Source: Adiantum capillus-veneris (taxonomy: Eukaryota; Streptophyta; Polypodiopsida; Polypodiales; Pteridaceae). From it: a stretch of DNA of 64,000 nt. Numbering within the stretch: the first letter of the stretch is position 1; every line of letters begins with the position of its first letter. The translations under genes and the position numbers were made by a program. Shown here piece by piece: positions 31,627 through 42,500 of the stretch. The stretch lies in the NCBI GenBank assembly GCA_014529385.2, contig CM043952.1, positions 158,625,557-158,689,556 of the forward strand, given 5' to 3'. Below the pieces are notes generated by a model. That model worked only from the letters and a program-made list of their open reading frames with translations. It did no database searches and was not told the DNA's origin.

Positions 31627-33225
31627 CCTGATGATTTTTTTATGGAATGTGCCACTAGTGCTTGCCCTTGGTCCCCGTGAGTCCCTTTTATGCCTAATTT
31701 CAACAAAAAAGTCAAATGGATAGAAAGTAACTCCCTGTGTGGACTTCAGAGCCTCCGAGCCATTTTCTGACTTTTGGAGTGCTTTTTGGCAATGAAATTT
31801 CTTGATGTTGGTCTCCATAGCTTCCCGATCCCTTGGGGATCCCTGCCGTATGGTTTTTATCAACTTTGGCTTCACCGTAGCTTCATTTGGCAATTTGTCG
31901 CTCTAGAAGCACCCGTGGTTGCGTTTACATGTCTTCGATGATTTGTGGTGGTCTAACACTATAGGACTTGGTTGTTGATGGTCTAGGAAAGCCGCTCGTG
32001 AAGTTTGGTGGCAAACGGGCATGCGGTTTGGCCGCGAGAGCAATTTGACGCTTTGTGTGTTTTATGCCGTTTCTGAAGTTTAGTGCCGCTTCGGGTCATT
32101 TTTTGGTCATGTGGGTCACATAGACTTGTCGAGCATGTCGAGATGCTCCTACCCATGGATTTTGGTAGCATTTGGGCGCCTTTTCGCCGATTTCCCATTT
32201 GGTGGCCTCTTGCAGGATTCTAGGAATTAGGGTTTTTCCCGATGGTTTTCTACTCCCTTTGGACATCCAAGACTGGTCTCATATGCTAGGCTAAGCTGCC
32301 GATGAAGTCTCGTTGCTTTTGGGTTAGCCATTAGGTCGCCACCTCTACTTGTAGGTCTCTACCGCCCGCTTTGTGTGCGAACCCTACGCTAGTTTTCGCG
32401 ACAAAACGACAAGCATGTGCGAAAAGCTCAAGGTGGTGAGCCTACCTCTCATGTCTGAAGCCCGTCGTATAGTCGTGCACGTCGTAGAAGCTGTTGGAAG
32501 GTCTGTCCGCTCTAGGTGGCAGAAGCTCTCTCCAAAAGGTCAATAGTGAAAATGAGCTAAAAATGAGGTGAAAATTTCTTATAATGGAGGTCCGCGAACC
32601 ACTTTTCATGAAATTTGACATGTGCTCCCATCTTCTTGCGAGATGCGGTTTAGGCTCAAAAATTTCTTGATTTGGACTCCATTTGCTCTGTTTACCAGAA
32701 ATTTGGCATTTCGGTCAAAACCTGGCCAAAACACGCTTTCCGCTCCAGTCTCATAATTGCACCCCCACTGTACCATAGGTTTTCCTATAGTCACTGATCA
32801 TCCCCATATTTTTTGTTTTTCGTTACGACCATTTTTCACCTGCTTTTTGTATTTTTGAAGTTTTTCTACCGAAAATTAGCACAAATTAAAAGAAAAATAG
32901 CAAATCAAACCCAGAAAATCTCCAAAAATCCTAATAAATCACAAACATCATCGCAAAACATTATATACACTCACATGCAATTTTATAGTCGGATTTCTCC
33001 GTTTTACCAATATTTTGTCCGAAAAATGGCTATTTCTACTTATATACACACATCTAGGGGCTTGATTTGGCTTTTGGCCCCATATACCTATAGATACATG
33101 CTGTATAAGGGCATATATACTTGGGTTAGTCCAGAAAATTTCGCAATCAAACAACAACCCTTAAAATAGTCGAAAATCATGCCCTTTTGTGCTCTTTCTG
33201 CTATTGGTTCTGCATTTGAGAATGC
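31627..33225. other. Non-coding interior of the giant element
   Basis: 1.6 kb between the palindrome cluster and the internal PPT copy. Only short frames without family motifs occur on either strand. It may be the rest of a duplicated leader. Confidence 0.5.
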
Positions 33226-33237
33226 CTCCCCCCCTCC
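33226..33237 (-). other. Internal polypurine tract copy
   Basis: Minus-strand GGAGGGGGGGAG is identical in all 12 bases to the 3' PPT at 17,362-17,373. It lies between the second protease-like ORF and the second leader-like block. It could be a central PPT priming a second plus strand, or the scar of an ancestral fusion. Confidence 0.55.
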
Positions 33238-33405
33238 TAGCCGAAGTCCTCCCGGACGACAAGGTATCGCCTCAAAGTATGTGCCGTGCATAGGTTGAAA
33301 AATTTGTGCTAATTCTTGGCCGATTAATGTGGCCCTAATTTATGCATACTCGGTCAATGCATGGAAAAATTAATGTTGTGCAAGAGAAGGGAATAAGCAA
33401 GATGC

Positions 33406-34659
33406 TTATTGGCATTCGCCGTCGAGGTTTCCTGTTTTCTTTGCAAGTAACAGCTGTAACTCTACTACTCTCTGTTTAATTGTCTTTTTTGTAAAAGGCA
33501 GTCGCTTTGCCGCTACTGTTGATATAATCGTAGTTGTTTCTATGGAGAGGATTGTCTTGGCCGGAATGGCCGTGGACAGTATTTCCTTTGCTTTCCATTG
33601 GTAGCTTGTTTTTGCCGGCTTTTGTAGGTTTTTTGCTACTTCCTTGGTTGCCATTGTTTTGTTGCGGATTGGCATCCACATTAGTCGGTTGTCCTTTTTC
33701 AAATGCAGTTGTCTGCCTTTCGTTGTTGCTTGTACTGAAGGGAGTTCCTTTTGCTTTTGTTTTGGTATCCAAATGCGAGTAACATTTGGATTATTGCTGA
33801 GCATTTTCTTTGGGATCCATATCTGTTTTATACCCTTGGTTTTTGGTTGAACTATCGGATTCGGTTGAATTCTTTCGTTGCATCGGTGCTTGTCTGCCAT
33901 GTCATTTCTATCCTTCCGCATCCATACTTGTTTCCCTCGATTTGGTAATCTAGATCTTTGCATTGCGGTTGGTGACGTTGTATGTATGTAGTTAGCATGG
34001 TTGGCTTTTATCTGTCTGTTGGCCTTGGGTATCATGTTGTTCTTTGGTGGAATTCTTGCTTTTGTTTTTTTTGCCAGTGATTGCATTGCTGGCAGCTGAT
34101 TGTTTTGGTATTGCTGAGCAAAGGCTATCACCTGGTGTTCTTGTGCATGCTGAATTTTGACTGCATTCGTATTCCAATCTATCTGCATATTGTACTCTTT
34201 TTGCCAAGGTTGTCCCAACATCATTGGGTGTTGTGTGCTTTCATCACATAGAATTTGTGTAGGTAAATATATTGATGTACTTGTACATGCAATATAGTCC
34301 ATCCCAATGTTTTCAATGAGTGTGATGTACTACTTTCCAGCACTTGAGGAGTAGGATGAAGTTGACCTGTGGATTTGAGCTGTTGGTATAATCCGTATGA
34401 GATCAAATTTGCTTGAGCTCCAGAATCAAGCAATGCCGTCGATTCAACTTGATTGCTATCCACTTTGACTACAAATTATTGGCTCCTCTGTTTCTTCATC
34501 CAACTTCGTCAGTCGAATGGAATTGATTCGCAATGGTGCTCCACTTGGTCGCAGAAGTCTTCGTTTTGCAATGCGTTCTTTTGCTTCTGCTTGAGCTTCC
34601 TCTCGTACTCTCTGTTTTTCCTTCATTCGTTGTTTTCCTTGATGAATTTTTTGAAGCAT
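33406..34659 (-). pseudogene. Second aspartic-protease-like ORF, downstream of integrase
   Basis: Minus strand. A Lys/Arg/Glu-rich helix (34,659-34,540) leads in another frame to L-L-D-S-G-A-Q-A-N-L-I-S (34,430-34,395). The D-S-G-A is followed about 95 codons later, after a frame change near 34,300, by MMLGQPWQKEYNMQIDW. That is the usual ILGxPWL...DW pattern of plant retropepsin-like domains. A basic tail has four copies of a K/Q-x-W-I/M-x-K-like motif (QVWMRK, QIWIPK, RIWIPK, LMWMPI). The element's ordinary protease is at 38,091-39,488, so this is a second one. At least one frameshift is present, so it is inactive here. Confidence 0.65.
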
Positions 34660-34692
34660 ATCCTGTGTGAGTGGTAGATGATATTTCTTCAG

Positions 34693-36369
34693 TCAACATC
34701 CACTAATCCAGTTCGGCATTTCTTCACCTGCTAATGTAGCAAGCTTGATAGCTCCACTTTGTGATAGATCACCAATCACAAAGGGTCCCATCCCTTGCTT
34801 TTTAAGTTTCTTGGCCTGTTGTTTCAAAGTATAAACAAGTACATAATCACTTGTTTTGAACTTTTTAGTGCACACATGCTTGTCAAAAAACTCTTTTTGT
34901 CTTCTCTTTTTAGCATAGATTGAAGCTACAGCTCTCAAGCGGAGTTCATCTAGCTTTTCAAGATCATCTATTCTTGAAGAGAGTTCATGCCCTGTCCATT
35001 CTAAGCGTTTCGCTACTCGTAGAGTTGAAATTAAAAACTCTATGAGTAGTATAGCATTTAGGCCAAACACCATGTTGTACGGTGTTGTTCCTATCGATGT
35101 TTTGTAAGCTACCCTGTATGCCCATAGTGTTGAGTGTAGCTGTTGATCCCAATCTGTTCTTGACTCTGACACTATTTTAGTGAGAACCATGCATAATGTT
35201 TTATTTGTGGCCTAAGCTTGTCCATTTGCCTATGGATGGTATGGAGCAGATTTCCTATGTATGACCATGAATTCCTCTAGCAGATATTCAATGACTTCAT
35301 TAAGAAAATGTGTCCCACGATCACTAACAATTTCTATTGGTAAACCGTATCGTACAAAAACATTCTCATACAAAAATTGTGCAGTAGTTCGTGCATCTGC
35401 TTTTTGCGTTGCCTTGGCTTCGACCCATTTTGTGAGATAGTCCATAGCCACAATGATATATTGGGTATGGGTGCGATATGCAGGGGGTGAGATAGGTCCC
35501 ACAAAATCAATGCCCCATTTTGCAAATGCTCTTGCTCCCATCGTTGGCCGTAGTGGCATCTCATCTCTCTTTATTGGCACCTTGGTGCGCTGACATGCGT
35601 CACAACGCTTTACAAACTCTTCAGCATCCATGTGCAATGTAGGCCACCATATACCTACGGTTAAGACAAATTTTTCCGTCTTATCGCCCGAAAAATGGCC
35701 TCCACTTATTCCGCTATGTGCATGTTCTAGAATCAGCAAGTATTCGCTTTCACTTGCACAGATTCTAAGTTGATTGTCCTTTCCTCGCTTATATAGTTGG
35801 TTCACAATTAACTGAAAGTCATGGGCTTCCAGCTCTATAGCTTTTTTTCGTGCTCTTGTTATGTTCTCAAGAAACATCCTAGCGGTTAAGAAATCAATGA
35901 TATATTGACTCCATGCAGGTGCAATGTTTACCTGAAACAATGTCGGGTGATCCACTGGTCATTTGTCACTACATATAGTACAATTGGTAACATAAGAATG
36001 TGTGTCCGTATACATAGGTTGCCAATAAACCCCTAACTGTTTCAGTCTCTGGTGTGTTTTCACTCTTGAACAATGAAATGCACAATCCTGGATATGTGCT
36101 TCTTCAAGGTAGCACTCGAATTCTTCCAGATTTATACATAATCGTAGGATTTGGTCCGATCCTAGATGATACAGCCGTCCTGCTATCAAACTGAAAGTTT
36201 TTTGTTTGTCGAATTGTTTGTTGTTTGGATCTGTACTCCGTATTATCAAACCTACTTCCAAAGGAAAGAATGCTATCAATTTCCTGTGACCATTTGGGTA
36301 TCATTTCAACATTGAAAAGATAAGCATCTGGTATGTCATCATCGACTCCTTTAGGAGGAGCCCCGTTGT
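34693..36369 (-). pseudogene. Integrase with duplicated zinc-binding module
   Basis: Two copies of a pre-integrase module lie in tandem. The first (to about 35,960) has LFNVEMIPKWSQEI, GRLYHLG, a degraded His pair and C-T-I-C. The second has LFQVNIAPAWSQYI, NQLYKRG, H-x3-GGH and C-D-A-C (HHCC finger). The catalytic core follows (WGIDFVGPI, VSDRGTHF), then WAYRVAYKTSIGTTPYNMVFG and a C-terminal region. Stops: TGA between the two modules; TAG in place of Gln, and TAG in place of the catalytic Glu, in the usual YHPQANGQAE motif (35,227-35,212). Frame is otherwise retained. Integrase would insert cDNA; this copy is dead. Confidence 0.85.
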
Positions 36370-37850
36370 GTATCCTTGAAAGATGATCCGCTCGTAGACG
36401 GGTTTTACCATTTTTGACCACCACTGTGAAATCAAAATCTAGCAATATAATAAACCTGCGTACAATTCTCCCTGTATTGCATGGTTTATTTACCAGACAG
36501 ATACAAAAGAGCTTGATGATCTGTAAAGAACACAAATTTATTTGCGAGCAAATAATGCCGAAATTTCTTTACAGCATAAATCATTCCTAACCCTTCTTGT
36601 TCGGTGGTTGTGTAGTTCTTTTCCGCACTGTTTAACTGTCAGCTTGTATAACACACTGGAAAATCCATTGTTCCGTCTCCAGGTTGAGCCAGAATACTCC
36701 CGATTGCATATGCAGAAGCATCAATGTGAACATGGAATATTTTTTCCCAATCCGTTGCTTTAAGTATGGGTGTTTATATAAGGTTTTCCTTCAGCTTTTG
36801 GAATGAAGTTTCACACTCCTCGGTCCAATCGAAATTAACTAGCAAACGATACAGAGGTTGTGCAATGACTGCATACATGTAGATGAATCTTCAATAATAT
36901 CTGCAGTGTCCCATGAAGGATTGCACTTGTTTAGCATTAGTGGGATTGGGTAGGTCTACTATGACTTTGACTTTGTCTAGGTCAGTGGTTATGCCATTTC
37001 TTGAGACAATGTGTCCTAAGATGCGGCCTTGCTTAACCATAAAGATACACTTTTTTGGGTTAAGACAGATTCGATATGTCCTGCATTTTTCAAATACCTT
37101 TTGCAAATGATCAATATGTTCCTCTCGTAGAAGAGAGTGTACACAAAGATCATCCATGTATATTTCTAAGAATATTCTCAGGTATTCTTTGAACACGTGC
37201 GTCATTAACCTTTGGAAAGTAGTTGGGGCATTAGTTAAGCCAAACGGCATAACTCGATACGCATAAATTCCCCATTCTGTGGAAAACGTTGTTTTGTGTT
37301 GATCCTCCCTTGCAATTGCCAATTGGTTGTATCCTGAAAACCCATCCAGAAAGGAATAAGCCCGTTTTCCAGCCACCTGCTCAAGTACATGTTATGTGAT
37401 TGGCAAGGGATAATTATCCCTTATGGTGGCTGCATTTACCTTTTTGAGGTTTACACACACTCGCAGTTTTTCGTTCTTTCTAGGAACTACCACAATGGGT
37501 GACACCCAATCTGTATGTTCAATTTCATAGATGAATTTAGCTTCCATCAGCTTATCAATCTCCTCTTTGATTCGTTTAGCTCTCCTCTTTGATTCGTTTA
37601 GCAAATGTATCATTATATGTATAAGGACGTTGTTTGCTAGGTTTTGCATCCGATTTCAAAGGAATTGTATGTTGGCATATCGATGGATCAACTTCTTTGA
37701 GGTCTTTATAGAACCATGCAAACACATCTTTATATTTCTTTAGAAGTTGTGTTAGCCGTTCTTCTTCTTCAGGCTCTAAATCGTTTGCTATATAGACCGG
37801 CTGAGGCTTTTCACCTGGTTCCGCGAGGTCTATTCTTTTTGCATTTTCTG
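36370..37850 (-). pseudogene. Ty3 reverse transcriptase and RNase H
   Basis: The region before RT (LTQLLKKYKDVFAWFYKDL) and the RT start (IDKLMEAKFIYEIEHTDWVSP) are separated by a 22-bp duplication that shifts frame. RT motifs follow: VVVPRKNEKLRVCVN, FLDGFSGYNQ, YRVMPFGLTNAPTTFQ, catalytic YMDDLC, and LGHIVSRNGI. RNase H shows HIDASAYAIGSILAQ, EQEGLGMIYAVKKFRHYL and TDHQALLYL. TAA after NYPLPIT, TGA after HCRYY, TAA after KENLI and further stops interrupt it. It copies element RNA into DNA and degrades the RNA strand in active relatives. Confidence 0.9.
37559..37602. repeat. 22-bp tandem duplication causing an RT frameshift
   Basis: TCTCCTCTTTGATTCGTTTA(GC) is repeated exactly at 37,559-37,580 and 37,581-37,602. 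22 is not a multiple of three, and the RT frame changes exactly here. Confidence 0.93.
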
Positions 37851-38090
37851 GCCCATCGTAAGATTCTTGGTTGGTTCTTTCCCTGACTGGTGGGTCATGA
37901 TGATTTTTCTGTCTTGGATGGTAAATTTTTGATAGTGTGATGGTACATTCATGTTTCCTTTCTTTGACTTCCCTTTACCATCACTATCTTCTTCAGTAGT
38001 CCATATCTCACGTAAAGACCGTTTCAGTTCTTAGTATTTCTGTTTACGCTCCAGTTTGGTCCACGCTTGGTCTTTTGTTGTTTCTTTTTT

Positions 38091-39488
38091 TTAATTTTGA
38101 GATTTTGGTGATTTTGTTTCTGTTTTAGCTTTTCGTTCCTGTTTTATTTCCTCTTGCGTTCTTTTCCTTCGATCTTTTGAGAATCTTCCTGATATTTGAT
38201 CTTTTACACAATCCTCTGCTTTTACAAGCATCAAATAGTGAGTTTTACCTTTAATCCTGGGCATCAGGTTCTTTCTTGCTTTGTTTCTTGCTCGTTTCCT
38301 CCTATAGCGTTCCTGGCGTCTAGGGTGCTGATTAGCAAAATCATAAAACTTGATATTCTCGGTTTCCCTTCCGCGCTCACTTGAGGTGTCTGAACACTCA
38401 TTATCTGCATCATCATTTACTTCCAGATGTTCAGAGGAGTTATAAAATTCCTCTTGTGCTGGTGGTTCTATCGTTTCATCTTCTCCTGGTCTAATGCTTA
38501 CCATGTAGTAGGGGAGCACATCATAGCCATCCTTATCGCAAAATTTTGGTGTTGGACTATCTGTAATGGTGCAGGCATCCAATGTTGCTAGTATGTGTTC
38601 CCATTCTAGAGGTTCCAAGGAATCTTCAAGGAAAGGTTCCGAAATATACTCCTTGTCCTCAATCGCTCTTTCTAAGACGCATTCCTCTCTTCTTAAGCTT
38701 CCACAATGTGAAGCTCCGCACATCCATAGCTCTTTTTGTTGCCCTAACCATGCTGGGATTTCCGATCCTGCTACTGTAGCTGAATCAAACTCTTCCATAG
38801 GCGTTTGGTTCACATCTTCGTAACTATAGTCTTTCAGGTGTATTTTAGTTGTTGTCTCGCCATGTCTGAGGTATATGTGGTCATAACTCCAATCTTGGAC
38901 CATCTTCAATTGTCGCATGAATGGTCTTCCCAAGATGATCTCATAATTTTTCTTTTTGTCGAAATCGACTATAGCAAATGTATGCTCATACTCGATCCTG
39001 CACGAAGTGGCAATCACTTTTTCTAAGAGTCCTAGAGGCTTCTCCATGAACCCGTCTGCCAATTGCAATTTCATTCTAGTAGCTCTTAAAGCTGGTTTTC
39101 CCCATTTTTTCCAGATTTCCTTGGTGGCGATAGCAACTCCCGCTCCACTGTCAAGAATAGCTTTGGAAACTACTCCTTGGAATTCTACTGGTAGTGTGGT
39201 GTTTCCATCTTCTCCCTCGTAATACTCTCCAACTTTGTTTAATGGTATTGGCCTAGTGTTTAGTTGGGGCATGTCCAACTCTCTGATCCCTTCCTGTAGC
39301 CTCAAGGTGGGGTCTTTCACTCCAAATTTTTCTAGGCATTTACCTACTGTGGTCCACATATTTGGTCGTAACCTTAGGAGTTCTGCTAATGTGATTGTGC
39401 ATGCCAACGGGGTGGACAATAACTCAATCAATCCTTGTGAATCCATCACTTTGTTAGAAGAAAGTCTTTGAGATGGGATTGCTCTCAC
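38091..39488 (-). CDS. Protease region of the giant Ty3 element
   Basis: 465 open codons, with no ATG at the beginning of the frame (GTG at 39,486-39,488), as expected for an internal polyprotein segment. The retropepsin-like core is AILDSGAGVAIATKEIWKKW (about residues 130-150) with EIILGRPFMRQL later (about 205), the normal D-S-G-A to LGRPF spacing. Acidic and then strongly basic C-terminal regions follow, longer than usual. It would cleave Gag-Pol. The gag frame ends at 39,570 and RT starts about 240 bases further on, so junctions need frameshift, splicing or are decayed. Confidence 0.8.
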   Translation of the reverse strand: MRAIPSQRLSSNKVMDSQGLIELLSTPLACTITLAELLRLRPNMWTTVGKCLEKFGVKDPTLRLQEGIRELDMPQLNTRPIPLNKVGEYYEGEDGNTTLPVEFQGVVSKAILDSGAGVAIATKEIWKKWGKPALRATRMKLQLADGFMEKPLGLLEKVIATSCRIEYEHTFAIVDFDKKKNYEIILGRPFMRQLKMVQDWSYDHIYLRHGETTTKIHLKDYSYEDVNQTPMEEFDSATVAGSEIPAWLGQQKELWMCGASHCGSLRREECVLERAIEDKEYISEPFLEDSLEPLEWEHILATLDACTITDSPTPKFCDKDGYDVLPYYMVSIRPGEDETIEPPAQEEFYNSSEHLEVNDDADNECSDTSSERGRETENIKFYDFANQHPRRQERYRRKRARNKARKNLMPRIKGKTHYLMLVKAEDCVKDQISGRFSKDRRKRTQEEIKQERKAKTETKSPKSQN

Positions 39489-39569
39489 TTGAGACTTGGC
39501 CTCATACTCTCATAGGTAAGAAGGTAAATTTTTCAGCGAATCTGGTTGGCTATGCCCCAAACTAATTGA

Positions 39570-42500
39570 TCACTGGTCTCCCCCTTGTGAATGTATCTCA
39601 AAGTTCATTTGTGACCTTGCCTCAAATTCTTCAATAGGAGGTGAGATCACGTTCTTCTCTTTTCTCTTGCTATTCATGTGGTTACTCATCCTGTTACCCT
39701 CGTTGGCCTCACGGATTTGCTTCCACAGATCATCTAGACTGTTATAGTCCTTACCCATTTCTGTCAATGTTTTAGGCTGGAACCCGTCACTTGCCTCATC
39801 TGTTGTATTTGACACTATGATAGGCTCTCCTCTGGACTCATAGGCATTAGTGAGTCTTTCCTTTGTTTCTACTTGTTCCTCTAAAGTTGGATGGATAGGG
39901 GTTGGAGCTGGTGCTTCATGCAAATTTGTAGGTTTACCCAGCGGGTCTTCCATCAATGATTGAGTTGTTTCGATCATCTTTTTACACATTTTCAACCTTT
40001 GTTTTTCTATTTCCGCATATGGATAAGTCATCCATCTTTGCTCCTGGGTTTGGTTCTTTTTTAGTCTGGCTTCATAAGCTTTTAGAAGCGTATCCAACTG
40101 CTCATTTACCTTGTCTGCCAGTACAGATCCTCCTGATCCTGCACTTTTGGGCTCTGCTATTTCCTTGGGTGCTATGGTTGCCGTGGTGTGTGAACTTAAG
40201 CTAGCTAGATCCTCTAACTGCTCTAATCTATCCTTTGTATGTTTCAACTCCTTAGATCGAGCTGTTTGCTCTCGTTCTTTCCTGGATTTCATACACGCCT
40301 TTCTAGCTTTCCAAGTGCTTATCTGATTTTTTGTTTCTGAACTTTGGGCATCGGTTTTTGGCTCTTCAACTATGGGTTCATTCATCATTCTTTGAGCTTG
40401 GGCTCGTATTACCGCCTGAATAGGTATGATTGTTTCATTTTCCGACCCTCCACTAGAAAATACTGTTTCTAGCATGTTCAAGGTGGTTTTTGCTCCTTTG
40501 CTCGGGTTTTTAGGGCAATCGGGAATCAAATGAGTAACTCCACACTCAGTGCAATATGCATTGACTCTAATGATTTCATCATGAGGACAGTCTCTTAGCC
40601 AATGGTCTCCACCACACTTGTAGCAGGGTCCCTTGGGTTGTTGAGGTGCTCCCTGAGCTCCTCTTTGTTGGTATGCATGTCTCTTTCCGCCCATGCCTCC
40701 ATTGGCTATGAACAAAAATGTTCGTTCATCTAAGCTATATCTTCCTTCTCCTGCTGCCTGTGCAGCTGTTGGTGGTCCTATACTTCCTATCATGCTCCAT
40801 GGTTCTGGTGTCGAGGGTTCTTCCAGTGGATAATAGACAGAGTTTGCCGCATATCCATTGGGATCTTCATAATATTCATGCATAGGCACCAAAGCCTTAT
40901 CCTCTGATTCGGTTACGGTTGGTGTGTATCTTATACTGACTGGTCGTAATCCTGGTAGGGGTGGTTGTTGCCCCAACACCGGTTGTGGTCTTTCTACAAC
41001 TACAGGTCCTGGTAGGTTGCCTGCTTGATACCTAGGCATCGGTGGAACTTGAGGAGAAGCTATCAGAGCTTGGGGAGCGTAAGGTCTCTCTCTCACATAT
41101 CCCTTGTTATAATAACATTCCTCTGTCCCATGGTTTGTCCATTTTTGTTCAATAGCACACCACTTGGGCTGTTTAGCCTGGGGTTTGGCGTACAAGTTAA
41201 TCTTTTTTAGCACTTCATCTACAAGCTGCTCTTGGTTTACAGCTACTTCTCCTTTCGGTGCTGTCTTAGAAGACTTTCTTCCACTTTGTTGTGAAGATGA
41301 ATCGTCGTCAAGGTCCTTGAACTCCCCCTCTTTATAGACTGCGCAATTGTCCACAAGGTAAAGAGCCTCATTGGTCAATTCATTCAACGTCATGCTCCTC
41401 TTCATATGTAAGTCTTTCTGGAGATCCATATTCCTTAGTCCTTGGATGAATATAAGCATAAGTCTGGACTGAGTTGGCAGTTCTTCCACAGGACAGAACT
41501 TAACATATCTTTTTAGTCTTAGGGATGCCTTTCGTACAGATTCCCCATCTTTCTGTTTGAATTTATGGATTTGTGAGACGGTATTATGAGCTATCCCCCT
41601 TTGTGAGAATTCCTCGATAAATTCGTCAAACACTTCCTCCATAGACTCAAAGTCTCTACGCTCTACAGAGTCAAACCAAGTGGCAGCGTCATCCTCTAGG
41701 GTTAGTCCAAACCCTGCAAATTGGGTAGGGAAGTCTAACACCTCTTCAGCTCTAATTACACGCACAAAGGCTGCTACATGATCTCTTGGGTCTCTGTTTC
41801 CTGTGTATTTCTTGTTTACCCATTTTTGCACTTGAGAAGGTCTAATTCTACAATGCTCTACAAACCTCATCATTGGATCTCCACGTCCTAATTGATATAC
41901 CTCCCCAGGTCTTCTGTAGTAGGCTGGTTCCTCTCCCAGTGGTGCTCCTAAGCCATAATTTCTAATAGTTCTCGCCAGAGATGGTTCATCTCTTCGAACC
42001 CGTTCTAAGGGTGGCCCTCCAGGCTTTGTTGACCCTTGAGTCTTTGGCTTACTCTCTCCTTGATACCTTGAATAGAGTGGTGGTTCTTGCAAATCCCTTA
42101 GCCCTCGTGCGTCTTGATAACCATCTCGGTTTCGGTCTTGTTCCAATGTTGCACTCTGTTGAAGCCATGCGTGCAATGATGGTTGGTTTGTTGGTTGTTT
42201 TTGGTTGTTGAATGCCTGCGGTCGGGTGGAATGTGAGCTGGCGTCATAATCTTCTGAAAAGGGATTTGTCGACTTGCTTGGGGTGTAGGGGGCTCTTGGC
42301 ACTTCCTCCGGGGCATATGCTGATGCTCCTGGACCTGTTGCCTTTTCTACCTTGTTTAAAAGAATACGTTGGTATTCTCGCCCGTATCTATCAACAAAAA
42401 CTATACCCTTCCCCATAGCAGTTTCATAAGAGAATAAGTAAAGAACCTTGTCTTTGCTTAATTCGTTTAAGTATGGTTCTTTGCTGCGAAAGTACGCGAC

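Noticed and set aside
33534-33850. Plus-strand frames rich in Leu/Phe/Trp that look membrane-like
   Set aside because: They are antisense to the Lys/Gln-rich tail of the second protease-like ORF.
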